DNA from: JAZUCL01 sp045639125 | GTDB taxonomy: Bacteria; Bacillota; Clostridia; Oscillospirales; QAMX01 | Direction: 5' to 3' | Length of the DNA stretch: 64,000 nucleotides | Assembly (NCBI GenBank): GCA_045639125.1 | Contig: JAZUCL010000015.1 | Span: 29,676 to 93,675 of the forward strand | Shown: in pieces, positions 26,743 through 36,499 of the stretch | Layout of the letters: every line of letters starts with the position of its first letter | Position numbering within the stretch: the stretch's first letter is position 1 | Notes under the pieces: model-generated | The model's database searches: none | What the model was told of the DNA's origin: nothing | Seen by the model: the letters and a program-made list of their open reading frames with translations, nothing else | Position numbers and translations under genes: made by a program

Positions 26743-27687
26743 ATGGAAGGGACTAATTATAAACGTTCCACTGTATTTTTGTCCGAAGTAATACGTGAGT
26801 TTAAGTTGGAAATACTTAATTCTACAGATTCAATTGAAAGTATTGAAATTGTTGAAGATGATATTAATCGTCCGGGTCTTCAACTTGCAGGATATTTAGA
26901 CTTTTTTGATTCAAATCGTATCCAAATTATTGGTAAGACTGAAAAGACGTTTATGGATCAATTAACATCACAGGAGCGTCTTGAAAGATACGATCAGTTT
27001 TTTTCACATAATATGCCTGCGGTAATTTTTTCAAGAAATATTGAACCATCCAATGAATGTATGGAGATGGCAAGAAAGCATAATATTCCTATTCTTCGTA
27101 CATCTGAATGGACAAGTTCACTTATAACAAATATGCTTTCTATTTTAAGCGTATGGCTTGCACCTAAGATTACACGTCATGGTGTACTTGTTGAAATATA
27201 TGGTGAAGGTATTCTTATTCTCGGCGACAGCGGTATAGGTAAGAGTGAAACTGCAATCGAACTTGTAAAACGTGGTCACCGACTGATTGCAGATGATGCA
27301 GTTGAGATTAGCCGTGTATCAAACAGAACTCTTGTCGGTACTGCTCCTGAGGTGATTCGTCACTTTATTGAACTTAGAGGTATCGGTGTTGTTGATGTCC
27401 GTCGTATTTTTGGTATGGGTTCTGTCAAAATGTCTGAGCGTATTGACCTTGTAATTAACCTTGAACTTTGGCAGGAAGGTAAAAACTATGACCGTCTTGG
27501 TATTGACAACAATAAAATAAATATTCTTGACATAAATGTGCCTATGCTTACTATTCCTGTTAAGCCCGGTAGAAATTTGGCGGTTATTTTAGAAGTTGCG
27601 GCAATGAACAACCGTGATCGTAAGATGGGATTTAATTCAGCAAATGACTTGGTTACAAGAATGAGCGAAGGTATGGGATATCGTTAA
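26743..27687 (+). CDS. hprK: HPr kinase/phosphorylase
   Basis: A 314-residue bifunctional enzyme that phosphorylates Ser46 of HPr and removes the phosphate, setting carbon catabolite repression. Walker A is GDSGIGKSE (about residues 155-163) and the family signature IELRGIGVVDVRR lies near 204-216. The ATG at 26743 follows GGAGG; an in-frame TTG at 26731 overlaps that site and is rejected. It heads hprK-glcK-murB-whiA-dnaE. No ptsH is in the window. Confidence 0.96.
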   Translation: MEGTNYKRSTVFLSEVIREFKLEILNSTDSIESIEIVEDDINRPGLQLAGYLDFFDSNRIQIIGKTEKTFMDQLTSQERLERYDQFFSHNMPAVIFSRNIEPSNECMEMARKHNIPILRTSEWTSSLITNMLSILSVWLAPKITRHGVLVEIYGEGILILGDSGIGKSETAIELVKRGHRLIADDAVEISRVSNRTLVGTAPEVIRHFIELRGIGVVDVRRIFGMGSVKMSERIDLVINLELWQEGKNYDRLGIDNNKINILDINVPMLTIPVKPGRNLAVILEVAAMNNRDRKMGFNSANDLVTRMSEGMGYR

Positions 27688-27702
27688 GAAAGGAAAACAA
27701 AT

Positions 27703-28647
27703 ATGTATTATATTGGCATTGATCTTGGAGGTACTAACATTGCCGCTGGGCTCGTTAATGAGTCATGCCAAATTGTGTGTAAGGAGAGTATTCCTACACA
27801 CGCTCAACGTCGTGCTGAAGACATTATTTATGATATGGCAACTTTGTCTGTAAAAATAATTTCTGACGCCGGACTTAAAAAAGAGGACATTGCATGGGTC
27901 GGTATCGGTAGTCCTGGTTCTGTTGACCGTGCAAATGGTGTTTTGCTCTATGCAAACAATATCCCATTTATTAAGACTCCTGTACGTGAGATTTTCCAAA
28001 AGACATTTCCAATTGATGTATATATAGATAACGATGCTAACTGTGCGGCACTTGGTGAGGCTTATGCAGGCTCAGCAAAAAACTGTAATAATGCAGTATT
28101 TGTAACGCTTGGAACAGGTGTAGGCGGTGGCATTATCATTGATAAGAAAATATACTCCGGATTTAATGACAACGGTGCAGAAATCGGTCATAACCTTATT
28201 TATCTTGATGGCAGAAAATGCTCATGTGGCAGACGTGGCTGTTGGGAAACATACGCATCTGTTACAGGACTTATTTTAGATACAATTGAAGCGATGAAGT
28301 GGAATCGTGATAGTCTTATGTGGAAACTTTGTGGCGGAAGTCTTGACCATGTCAGCGGTAAGACATCATTTGATGCAGCAAAGGCGGGGGACGAGGCTGC
28401 TATTTCAGTTGTAAATCAGTACTTTAAGTATGTTGCCGCAGGTATAACCGACTTGGTTAATACCTTCCAACCTGAAATCCTTTGCATTGGCGGTTCTATC
28501 AGTAAGGAAGGAGAATATCTTCTTGCACCTGTGCGTAAAATAGTTGAGCAGGAGAGATATACAAGGTATTGTAAGCAGACTGAACTTAAAATTGCCGAAC
28601 TTGGCGGTGACGCAGGCATTATTGGTGCGGCCATGCTTGGTAAGTAA
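27703..28647 (+). CDS. glcK: ROK-family glucokinase
   Basis: A 314-residue ROK protein: N-terminal phosphate loop IGIDLGGTNIAAG (about residues 3-15), catalytic region DNDANCAALGEA (about 107-118) and the zinc site CSCGRRGCWE (about 170-179). This matches ROK glucokinases, which make glucose-6-phosphate, and not ROK repressors, because no helix-turn-helix precedes it. It lies 15 bases after hprK, joining sugar phosphorylation to the catabolite-repression kinase. Sugar specificity is inferred from the family. Confidence 0.85.
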   Translation: MYYIGIDLGGTNIAAGLVNESCQIVCKESIPTHAQRRAEDIIYDMATLSVKIISDAGLKKEDIAWVGIGSPGSVDRANGVLLYANNIPFIKTPVREIFQKTFPIDVYIDNDANCAALGEAYAGSAKNCNNAVFVTLGTGVGGGIIIDKKIYSGFNDNGAEIGHNLIYLDGRKCSCGRRGCWETYASVTGLILDTIEAMKWNRDSLMWKLCGGSLDHVSGKTSFDAAKAGDEAAISVVNQYFKYVAAGITDLVNTFQPEILCIGGSISKEGEYLLAPVRKIVEQERYTRYCKQTELKIAELGGDAGIIGAAMLGK

Positions 28648-28666
28648 TTAAACTCGTTTAATCCCG

Positions 28667-28698
28667 GCGGACGGAATATTGAATTTCCGTCCGCTTTC
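28667..28698 (+). terminator. Hairpin between glcK and murB
   Basis: GCGGACGGAA (28667-28676) pairs with TTCCGTCCGC (28685-28694). The following T-run is short (TTTC), so it may be a partial terminator or attenuator. Confidence 0.65.
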
Positions 28699-28723
28699 AG
28701 TAGTTGTGTAAAGGTGGGGTAAT

Positions 28724-29608
28724 ATGACAGGCGAAATATTTTTACCAAATGCAAAGGTATTTGAAAACGAAGATATGAGTAAGCATACGTCTTTCGCTAT
28801 TGGTGGGACGGTGTCTATGTTGCTTATGCCGAAAACAATAAGGGATATTCAAACTATAATTCGTAAATTAAGAAAACTTGAACTGCCGTTTATCGTAATT
28901 GGCAATGGCTCAAATATTTTGTTTCCTGATAGACATCTTAATATGGTTGTTATAAAGAACACTATTAAGAGTGTATCTATAAATGATACTCAAATGACTG
29001 TATCTTCTGGAACATCTTTAACTGCCTGTGCTGTTTCCGCACAAAAAAATGGCCTCGGCGGTTTTGAATTTGCATACGGAATACCCGGAACTGTTGGTGG
29101 CGGTATATACATGAATGCAGGTGCCTATGGCGGTGAGATGAGTCAAGTTGTAACTAAAACAACGTACTGTGATAACTTTGGTAAAACACATACAATTTCC
29201 GGCACTGAACATAATTTTGGTTATCGCACAAGTATTTTTAAGGGGCGTAAGGATTTATTTGTTTTGTCGGCGGAACTGTCGTTACGTCAAGGTGACGCAA
29301 AACAGATAAAAGCCGTAATGGACAACTACTTGTCCGCACGCAAAGAAAAACAACCTCTTGAATATCCAAATGCCGGCAGTGTATTCAAAAGACCGGAAGG
29401 TATGTTCGCAGGCAAACTTATTGAGGATTGTGGCTTGAAAGGGTATCGTATTGGTGGTGCTCAAGTTAGTGTGAAGCATGCAGGTTTTATCGTCAATCGT
29501 GGCGGTGCTACTGCTGACGATGTAAGACGACTTATTGAGCATATTCGTGAGTGCGTATTTAACACTTTTAATGTTGAACTTGAATGTGAAATTGAGATAA
29601 TTCCTTAA
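28724..29608 (+). CDS. murB: UDP-N-acetylenolpyruvoylglucosamine reductase
   Basis: A 294-residue flavoenzyme that makes UDP-MurNAc for peptidoglycan. FAD-binding segments are IGNGSNILF (about residues 64-72) and GIPGTVGGGIYMNAGAYGGE (about 119-138). The Tyr-Arg YRTSIFK and the proton donor region NAGSVFKRPEG follow, so it is a type II MurB without the extra tyrosine-loop domain. AAGGTGGGG precedes the ATG. Confidence 0.96.
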   Translation: MTGEIFLPNAKVFENEDMSKHTSFAIGGTVSMLLMPKTIRDIQTIIRKLRKLELPFIVIGNGSNILFPDRHLNMVVIKNTIKSVSINDTQMTVSSGTSLTACAVSAQKNGLGGFEFAYGIPGTVGGGIYMNAGAYGGEMSQVVTKTTYCDNFGKTHTISGTEHNFGYRTSIFKGRKDLFVLSAELSLRQGDAKQIKAVMDNYLSARKEKQPLEYPNAGSVFKRPEGMFAGKLIEDCGLKGYRIGGAQVSVKHAGFIVNRGGATADDVRRLIEHIRECVFNTFNVELECEIEIIP

Positions 29609-29636
29609 TCATTTTTTGGGAAAGTTGGTGAGATAA

Positions 29637-30530
29637 ATGTCATTTTCAGCAGATGTTAAAAATGAACTATGTGGTACTTTTCCGTCCGAGCGGTGTGATA
29701 TGCTTGCAGAATTGTTTGGCATATTTATGTTTTCTAATCAGTTTTCCCAACGTGAAATCCGCGTTTCTACATCAAACAGCAAAATTCGTGATAGAATTTC
29801 AAAGATGTTAAATTTGTGCTTTAATATAGATCTTGAACCTATTGTGCAGACGAGAAAGTATACATTTTATTTGTCTGATAGGGCAGTTATCTCAAAAATT
29901 TTAGATGAATTTGGTATCGACTCTCACAAAAACGTATCAATTAGACTTAATCGAGCACTTTTAGAAGAAGAATGTTGCCGTGAGGCATTTCTTCGTGGTG
30001 CATTTTTTATGGGTGGTAGTGTTTCAATGCCTGAAAAAAGTTACCATCTTGAACTTGTCACATCTCATTATAACTTAAGTCGTGAAATGATGGCACTGCT
30101 TATGGATATGGACTTTGATCCAAAAGTTACAATGCGTAAATCAAGTTACGTTTTGTATTTCAAATACAGTGAAGGCATTGAGGATTTTTTAACAAAAATC
30201 GGTGCCCCAATTTGTGCAATGCAGATGATGGCGGCAAAAGTTGAGAAGGAAGTACGAAACAGAATAAATCGTCAAGTTAACTGTGAAACGGCAAATATAA
30301 CTAAGACTGTCGACGCTGCGATGATTCAACTTCGTGCAATTGAAAAGTTGCAACAGTCTGATGTTTATTCTTCACTTCCAGATGATTTGAAAATTGTTGC
30401 AAAAGTACGTCTTGAGCACCCTCAAATGTCACTTTCTCAACTTACAAAAGTAATAGATCCGCCTGTATGCAAGGCAACTTTGAATTATCGTTTGAAAAAA
30501 CTTATATCCTTGTCAGAGGAACTAAAATAA
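29637..30530 (+). CDS. whiA: WhiA, DNA-binding sporulation/division regulator
   Basis: A 297-residue protein with an N-terminal LAGLIDADG-like fold (about 1-190) and a C-terminal helix-turn-helix (about 215-297, with RLEHPQMSLSQL). WhiA is universal in Firmicutes and Actinobacteria and influences division and chromosome segregation. In Bacillus it follows rapZ and yvcK; neither is present here, where it follows murB directly. The ribosome site is a modest GGTGAG. Confidence 0.94.
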   Translation: MSFSADVKNELCGTFPSERCDMLAELFGIFMFSNQFSQREIRVSTSNSKIRDRISKMLNLCFNIDLEPIVQTRKYTFYLSDRAVISKILDEFGIDSHKNVSIRLNRALLEEECCREAFLRGAFFMGGSVSMPEKSYHLELVTSHYNLSREMMALLMDMDFDPKVTMRKSSYVLYFKYSEGIEDFLTKIGAPICAMQMMAAKVEKEVRNRINRQVNCETANITKTVDAAMIQLRAIEKLQQSDVYSSLPDDLKIVAKVRLEHPQMSLSQLTKVIDPPVCKATLNYRLKKLISLSEELK

Positions 30531-30552
30531 TAAACAGCGAAGGAGTACCGCA

Positions 30553-33500
30553 ATGACTGATTTTGTTCATTTACATTTACATACAGAATATAGTCTTCTT
30601 GACGGTGCGTGTCGCATCAAGTCAATGATGAAGCGTGTTCGTGAGTTAGGACAGACGGCTGTTGCCATTACTGACCACGGAGTTATGTACGGCGTTATCG
30701 ACTTTTACCGTGCCGCTTTAGAGGAGAATATTAAGCCGATTATCGGCTGTGAGGTATATGTAGCACCTCGCTCACGATTTGATAAAGATGCAGAGTTTGA
30801 CTCAAAAGCATACCACCTTGTGCTTCTTGCAAAAGATAATGAGGGATATAAGAATTTATGCTATCTTGTCAGTATGGGATTTGTTGAAGGTTTTTACACA
30901 AAGCCTCGTGTTGACCTTGATTTGCTACGTCAGTACAGCACCGGATTGATTGCGTCTTCTGCTTGTCTTGCAGGTCAAATTCCAAGACTTTTAAGTGAAG
31001 AAAATTACGATGGTGCTAAGAATATTGCAAATGAACTTCGTGATATTTTTGGTGAAGATAATTTCTATATTGAACTACAAAACCATGGTATTCCCGAACA
31101 AATTGAAATAAATCGCAAACTTAGACGACTTGCCGATGAATTGTCAATTCCTATGATTGTAACAAATGACGTTCACTACCTCAATAAAGAGGATTCATAT
31201 TTGCAAGATGTTCTTATGTGTATCCAAATGGGTAAGACGGTTGATGATTCCGACCGTATGCGATTTGAAACAGACGAGTTTTATCTTAAATCGGCGGAAG
31301 AAATGGAAAAGTTATTTCCTGACTTGCCTGAAGCACTACAAAATACAGCCTTAATTGCGTCACGCTGTAATGTAACTTTTGACTTTGACACATACCATTT
31401 ACCTACGTTTGATTTGCCGGAGGGTGTTGACCACTTTGAGTACCTAAGACAGCAGACGTATGCAGGCGTTCCTTCTCGTTATCCAAATGCAGATAAAGCA
31501 TTGTATGAGCGAATTGAGTACGAACTTGACATGATTAAGCGTGTTGGATTTGTCGACTTCTTTCTTATTACTGCGGACTTTATTAACTATGCAAAGAATC
31601 AAGATATTCCTGTGGGGCCCGGTAGAGGCAGTGCTGCAGGAAGTGTAGTTGCTTACTGTCTCAATATCACAAACATTGAACCTATAAAATATGAGTGTTA
31701 CTTTGACCGTTTTATAAATCCGGAACGTGTCACAATGCCTGATATTGATGTCGACTTCTGTTACGTACGTCGTCAAGAAGTAATCGACTACGTTATCAGA
31801 AAGTATGGTAGTGACCATGTAGCACAGATTGTAACCTTTGGTACGATGGCGGCACGTGGTGCAATTCGTGACGTTGGACGTGCGTTAAATTTACCTTATG
31901 CCGATGTAGATGTTGTTGCAAAACTTGTACCTACTGACCTTCACATAACTCTCGACAAAGCGTTGGCTACATCGCCACAACTTCGTGAGATGTACGACTC
32001 TGACGAAAAGATAAAGCGTCTTATTGACACGGCAAAGGGACTTGAGGGTATGCCTCGCCATGCTTCCACTCACGCCGCAGGTGTTATTGTTACGAGCAAG
32101 CCTGTATATGAGTATGTACCGCTGTCTAAAAATGACGAGTCCATTGTGGCACAGTTTGGTATGGTTACACTTGAACAACTTGGTTTGTTGAAAGTTGACT
32201 TTTTAGGTCTTAGAAATATAACTGTTATACATGACGCACAGACGATGGTACGCCGTCATCAGCCTGATTTTGATATTGATAAAATCTCACTTGATGACCC
32301 AAAAACCTATGAACTGATGAGTCTTGGCAAGACAATGGGCGTTTTTCAACTTGAAAGTCAAGGCATGATAAACGTAATGACACAACTTAAACCACAATCA
32401 ATAGAGGATGTATCTGCGGTTATCGCCTTGTATCGTCCGGGCCCTATGGACTTTATTCCAACGTATATTGAAAATAAGCATAACCCCGACAAAATTAAGT
32501 ATCAGCACCCTATGCTACGTGACATTCTTAACGTAACTTATGGTTGTATTGTATATCAAGAGCAAGTTATGGAAATTTTCCGTAAACTTGCAGGTTACTC
32601 ACTTGGACGTGCTGATATTGTACGTCGTGCCATGAGTAAGAAAAAACATGACGTTTTGAAAAAAGAACGTGAGTATTTTATCTATGGTAATGATGAACTT
32701 AATATTGAGGGTGCATTAAAACGTGGAGTAGATGTTGAAACGGCAAATGCGATTTTTGACAGCCTTCAAGAATTTGCAAATTACGGTTTTAACAAGGCAC
32801 ACACTGTTGCATACGCTTTTGTTTGTTATCAAACGGCGTACTTAAAGGCTAACTTCCCAAAAGAGTATATGGCTGCTCTTTTGACATCTGTACTTGACTC
32901 ACCATCTAAGGTAAGTGAATATATTGCAGAATGTCGCTCTATGGGTATTTCAGTTTTGCCGCCAAATGTAAATGAGTCTTGTGACACATTCACTGTATCG
33001 GGAGATACAATTCGATACGGACTTGTTGCTGTTAAAAATGTTGGTAAGGCTCTTATTCGCAAAATGGTAACTGAACGTGAGACAAATGGACCTTTTACAA
33101 GTTTTAAGAACTTCTGTGAACGTATGCATTCAAACGATATGAATAGACGTGCACTTGAAAGTCTAATTCGTTGCGGTGCTTTCGATATTTTTGGCAAACG
33201 CTCTCAACTTCTTGCAGTTGCCGACTCTGTACTTGAGTCAATTTCATCTGCACACCGTAAGAATATTGACGGACAAATAGATCTTATGAGTATGTTTGAA
33301 AACGAAACCTCCGTGTCAGACGAAGTTGAACTCCCAAATCTTCCGGAGTTTTCAAAACGTGAACTTCTGTCTATGGAAAAGGAAACAACAGGTCTATATT
33401 TAAGCGGTCATCCTATGGAGGAATATGTTGACATCGCAAAGTCACATAATACAGAATCAATCGGAACTATTTATAGCCGTTTTGATGATGAAACAGATAG

Positions 33501-34146
33501 TCTGTCTGACGGTAGCGTAGTTACTGTAGCAGGCGTTATAACGCAGGTGCGTACAAAAACTACAAAGTCAAATTCAATGATGGCGTATGTAACTGTTGAA
33601 GATTTAAGTGAATCAATTGAACTTTTGATTTTCTCAAAACTTTTAACAAACGCCAGAAATGTTATTGCAGAGGGAAATCCTGTACTTGTTAGAGGACGTT
33701 TAAGCGGAAAAGAAGATGAACTCCCAAAACTTCTATGCGATGAAATTGGACAACTTGCTCGTGATACTGTTATGTACAATAGCGGGTTCACTAAGAAAGT
33801 TTCTGCAAATGAAACGTCTGTAAACTATCATGAGGACTCAAAAAACTCTAATGAGTTAAATCGTAGCACTACAAACGCTGTAAATTTACAAGAGCCTGCC
33901 GTTAAGGGTTCTTACGATGTTGGACAGATAAAACTGTATATTCGTTTGACGGCTGAAAACAGGCACAATCTCGAACGTGCAAAGGCACTTTTGCGTGTGT
34001 TTTCAGGACGTACCCCCGTAGTGTTATTTGACAGCGAATCAAGGCAGAAGATGGAAGCATCTCCGACTTTGTGGGTAATGAATAATAAATTGATGTTTGA
34101 CAGTATGAAAGCACTTATGGGTGATGAAAACGTAAAAATGCAGTAG
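30553..34146 (+). CDS. dnaE: DNA polymerase III subunit alpha (DnaE)
   Basis: A 1197-residue replicative polymerase. The PHP domain opens the protein (HLHLHTEYSLLDG, about residues 5-17). The catalytic palm contains PDIDVDF (about 396-402), and tandem helix-hairpin-helix and OB-fold regions (about 990-1060, VAGVITQVR) follow. A low-complexity Asn/Ser stretch (about 1090-1115) precedes the C-terminal piece. Clostridia also carry PolC, so this is probably the second, DnaE-type polymerase. AAGGAG precedes the ATG; it follows whiA by 22 bases. Confidence 0.96.
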   Translation: MTDFVHLHLHTEYSLLDGACRIKSMMKRVRELGQTAVAITDHGVMYGVIDFYRAALEENIKPIIGCEVYVAPRSRFDKDAEFDSKAYHLVLLAKDNEGYKNLCYLVSMGFVEGFYTKPRVDLDLLRQYSTGLIASSACLAGQIPRLLSEENYDGAKNIANELRDIFGEDNFYIELQNHGIPEQIEINRKLRRLADELSIPMIVTNDVHYLNKEDSYLQDVLMCIQMGKTVDDSDRMRFETDEFYLKSAEEMEKLFPDLPEALQNTALIASRCNVTFDFDTYHLPTFDLPEGVDHFEYLRQQTYAGVPSRYPNADKALYERIEYELDMIKRVGFVDFFLITADFINYAKNQDIPVGPGRGSAAGSVVAYCLNITNIEPIKYECYFDRFINPERVTMPDIDVDFCYVRRQEVIDYVIRKYGSDHVAQIVTFGTMAARGAIRDVGRALNLPYADVDVVAKLVPTDLHITLDKALATSPQLREMYDSDEKIKRLIDTAKGLEGMPRHASTHAAGVIVTSKPVYEYVPLSKNDESIVAQFGMVTLEQLGLLKVDFLGLRNITVIHDAQTMVRRHQPDFDIDKISLDDPKTYELMSLGKTMGVFQLESQGMINVMTQLKPQSIEDVSAVIALYRPGPMDFIPTYIENKHNPDKIKYQHPMLRDILNVTYGCIVYQEQVMEIFRKLAGYSLGRADIVRRAMSKKKHDVLKKEREYFIYGNDELNIEGALKRGVDVETANAIFDSLQEFANYGFNKAHTVAYAFVCYQTAYLKANFPKEYMAALLTSVLDSPSKVSEYIAECRSMGISVLPPNVNESCDTFTVSGDTIRYGLVAVKNVGKALIRKMVTERETNGPFTSFKNFCERMHSNDMNRRALESLIRCGAFDIFGKRSQLLAVADSVLESISSAHRKNIDGQIDLMSMFENETSVSDEVELPNLPEFSKRELLSMEKETTGLYLSGHPMEEYVDIAKSHNTESIGTIYSRFDDETDSLSDGSVVTVAGVITQVRTKTTKSNSMMAYVTVEDLSESIELLIFSKLLTNARNVIAEGNPVLVRGRLSGKEDELPKLLCDEIGQLARDTVMYNSGFTKKVSANETSVNYHEDSKNSNELNRSTTNAVNLQEPAVKGSYDVGQIKLYIRLTAENRHNLERAKALLRVFSGRTPVVLFDSESRQKMEASPTLWVMNNKLMFDSMKALMGDENVKMQ

Positions 34147-34219
34147 TTGCATGTTGGTAAATAGTTTGTAAGGAAAATTACAAATAATATCATTGACGTT
34201 TTTCTTTGAAAATAACACA

Positions 34220-34260
34220 AAAATCTCCTATGGAAGTTTTGTTCTGCCATAGGAGATTTT
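34220..34260. terminator. Bidirectional terminator between dnaE and lysA
   Basis: AAAATCTCCTATGG (34220-34233) is perfectly complementary to CCATAGGAGATTTT (34247-34260). A/T flanks serve both converging genes. Confidence 0.9.
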
Positions 34261-34288
34261 CATGTTTAGAAATATAAATAATTGATTA

Positions 34289-35548
34289 TTATTTTTTGAA
34301 AAAGTCAGTAAAATCGAATGTTGCGAAGTAATCTTCAGGAGTTTCAGCACGGCGAATTTTTGTAAATGTACCGTCCTTATGAAGGAGAACTTCTGCACTA
34401 CGGAGTTTACCATTGTAGTTATAACCCATTGCAAAACCGTGTGCACCTGTATCGTGGATATACACATAGTCACCGATTTCAATTTCAGGTAACATTCTGT
34501 CAATAGCAAACTTATCGTTATTTTCGCACAATCCGCCGGTTACATCGTACTTGTGGTCGCAAGGTGCATTTTCCTTACCAAGTACAGAAATGTGATGGTA
34601 CGCACCATACATGGCAGGACGCATAAGATTTGCTGCACAAGCATCAAGTCCCACATACTCTTTATGTATATGCTTAAAGTGAAGAACTTTTGACACGAGT
34701 GCACCGTATGGAGCAAGCATAAATCTGCCAAGTTCGGTGTAGATTGCCACATCACCCATGCCAGCAGGTACAAGGACATCTTCAAATGCCTTACGGACAC
34801 CATCGCCGATTTTCATAATATCGTTTGGCTCTTGGTCAGGACGATAGGGGACACCGACACCTCCGGAAAGGTTAATAAATGCTATCTCAACACCTGTTTC
34901 ATTGCGAAGTTCAACGGCAGTTTCAAATAAAAGTCTTGCAAGAACCGGATAATATTCATTTGCAACAGTATTTGATGCAAGGAAAGCGTGAAGTCCAAAT
35001 TTCTTAACGCCTTTTGCCTTTAGAATTTTGAAACCTTCTGTAAGTTGAGAACGTGTAAAGCCGTACTTTGCATCACCGGGGGTATCCATAATAGCGTTAT
35101 TGATATTAAACTGTCCGCCCGGGTTATATCGACAACTTATAGTTTCAGGAAGCCCGGCAACACGCTCTAAAAACTCAATATGGGTAAAGTCGTCAAGATT
35201 TATTGTTGCGTCAAACTTTCTTGCAAGTTCAAAGTCCTCTGCAGGGGTTGCATTAGAGGAGAACATAATATCCGAGCCGTGAAATCCAACAGCGTCAGAC
35301 ATAAGAAGTTCTGTATATGATGAGCAATCTGCACCACAACCCTCTTCCTTTAGTATCTTAAGAATAAAAGGATTGGGGGTTGCCTTAACCGCAAAGTATT
35401 CACGGTAGCCCTTATTCCAAGAAAAAGCGGCTTTCAATGCTCTTGCATTACGACGAATTGCATCTTCATCATATATGTGAAACGGTGTTGGAATTAATGA
35501 GTCAATTTCCTTTGCCTTTTCAAGTGATATAAATGGTCTTTTTTCCAT
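34289..35548 (-). CDS. lysA: Diaminopimelate decarboxylase
   Basis: A 419-residue fold-type III PLP enzyme; the PLP lysine is K55 in FAVKATPNP. Later motifs include LSGGVGVP and the glycine-rich phosphate site, with CAANLMRPAMYGAYH near the active site and the substrate-side Cys/Asp in the second subunit region (GGLCENNDKFA). It converts meso-diaminopimelate to lysine. The partner ddh is 12 kb away. AAAGGAT lies upstream of the ATG at 35548; a cupin gene precedes it by 15 bases in the same unit. Confidence 0.9.
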   Translation of the reverse strand: MEKRPFISLEKAKEIDSLIPTPFHIYDEDAIRRNARALKAAFSWNKGYREYFAVKATPNPFILKILKEEGCGADCSSYTELLMSDAVGFHGSDIMFSSNATPAEDFELARKFDATINLDDFTHIEFLERVAGLPETISCRYNPGGQFNINNAIMDTPGDAKYGFTRSQLTEGFKILKAKGVKKFGLHAFLASNTVANEYYPVLARLLFETAVELRNETGVEIAFINLSGGVGVPYRPDQEPNDIMKIGDGVRKAFEDVLVPAGMGDVAIYTELGRFMLAPYGALVSKVLHFKHIHKEYVGLDACAANLMRPAMYGAYHHISVLGKENAPCDHKYDVTGGLCENNDKFAIDRMLPEIEIGDYVYIHDTGAHGFAMGYNYNGKLRSAEVLLHKDGTFTKIRRAETPEDYFATFDFTDFFKK

Positions 35549-35563
35549 GTTAGTATCTATCCT

Positions 35564-35908
35564 TTAGTTAAAAATTACGGCGTAGAGAACAAGGTCACCG
35601 TCACAACGATTTTCTATTGAGTGAAAGTCACCATTTCCTGTAAACATAACATCGCCCTCGTAAAGAGTTGAGCCTACGCCATTTTCTGTGACATAAGCCT
35701 CGCCTTTAATAATTATATACATCTCTGCTTCTTTTACATGGTCGTGAGGTCCAATTGAAGATCCCTTTGGCATTGTAAGGCAAGCAATTAATTTACTCTT
35801 ACCAAAAGTTTCGTTGCCATTAACAAGATGTCTTAAAATGACAGCACCCTTACCGCCACGCATACGCTCTTTAATTTCACAAGCCATTTCACTTTTATGT
35901 ACAATCAT
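35564..35908 (-). CDS. Cupin domain-containing protein
   Basis: A 114-residue single-domain cupin. The first motif, GPHDHVKEAEMYIIIKG (about residues 53-69), has the metal ligands His-x-His and Glu. The second, GDVMFTGNGDFHSIEN (about 84-99), supplies the last His. Substrate unknown; small stand-alone cupins are often sugar isomerases or sensors. It is the first gene of the cupin-lysA unit with AAGGAGG before the ATG. A TATAAT word at 35925-35930 (minus strand) may be its -10. Confidence 0.85.
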   Translation of the reverse strand: MIVHKSEMACEIKERMRGGKGAVILRHLVNGNETFGKSKLIACLTMPKGSSIGPHDHVKEAEMYIIIKGEAYVTENGVGSTLYEGDVMFTGNGDFHSIENRCDGDLVLYAVIFN

Positions 35909-35947
35909 AAATTTACCTCCTTGTATTATAAAGAAGATAGAAATGAT

Positions 35948-35976
35948 AAAGCAGAGTCAGTTGACTCTGCTTTATT
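35948..35976 (-). terminator. Intrinsic terminator after the acidic zinc-ribbon gene
   Basis: AAAGCAGAGTCA (35948-35959) pairs perfectly with TGACTCTGCTTT (35962-35973). It stands 12 bases beyond the stop of the minus-strand gene at 35989. Confidence 0.8.
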
Positions 35977-35988
35977 AATTATTAGAAA

Positions 35989-36456
35989 TTATTTGTGGTC
36001 GTGGCAGTCGCAAGAACAGCCTTCTTCATCATCTTCTTCACAGTCATCGCAGTCGTCTACGATTTGAAAGATAACTTCCTTGCCACAGCCTGGGCACTTG
36101 AGAGAGCCTTCCTCAAGAACGCCATCATCGACATAAAGTTTCTCAGAACAGTTAGGGCATTCTACCTCAAAAAAATCTTCGTCATAGTCATAGATGTCGT
36201 CATCATCGCAGCAACAATCGTCATCACATTCGTCTTCATCAAAAACAACATCTTCAACATCTGTAAGGTCATCGCTGATAGCGTCAATCTCGTCACCCAT
36301 TGAAATAATATCATCTTCAATATCGGCGATGGAAAGTGCCATATCATCAAGTAAGTCGATGATTGCATTCAAAACCTTAGTTTCCTTCTTGTCTGCATCA
36401 AGTTCAAGACCTGCACACAAACCCTTAATGTATGCAACTTTTTCTGTAATAGTCAT
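35989..36456 (-). CDS. CD1247-type acidic zinc-ribbon protein
   Basis: A 155-residue extremely acidic protein. The N-terminal helical part (about 1-65) matches the CD1247 N-terminal family found in Clostridia. A hyperacidic Cys-rich linker (about 70-92, with DDDCCCDDDD) leads to a zinc ribbon (ECPNC about 98-102, KCPGC about 119-123), then another Asp/Glu/Cys tail ending CSCDCHDHK. The role is unknown. The repeated Cys and acidic groups suggest metal binding. AAGGAGG precedes the ATG. It follows efp by 43 bases. Confidence 0.75.
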   Translation of the reverse strand: MTITEKVAYIKGLCAGLELDADKKETKVLNAIIDLLDDMALSIADIEDDIISMGDEIDAISDDLTDVEDVVFDEDECDDDCCCDDDDIYDYDEDFFEVECPNCSEKLYVDDGVLEEGSLKCPGCGKEVIFQIVDDCDDCEEDDEEGCSCDCHDHK

Positions 36457-36499
36457 AGTATTTGCCTCCTTGACGTTATTTATATTTTAGCAGTATCTG

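Noticed and set aside
36194..36490. A plus-strand serine-rich frame over the acidic zinc-ribbon gene
   Set aside because: The Asp/Glu codon runs of the real minus-strand gene read as Ser on the opposite strand; no initiation signal exists.
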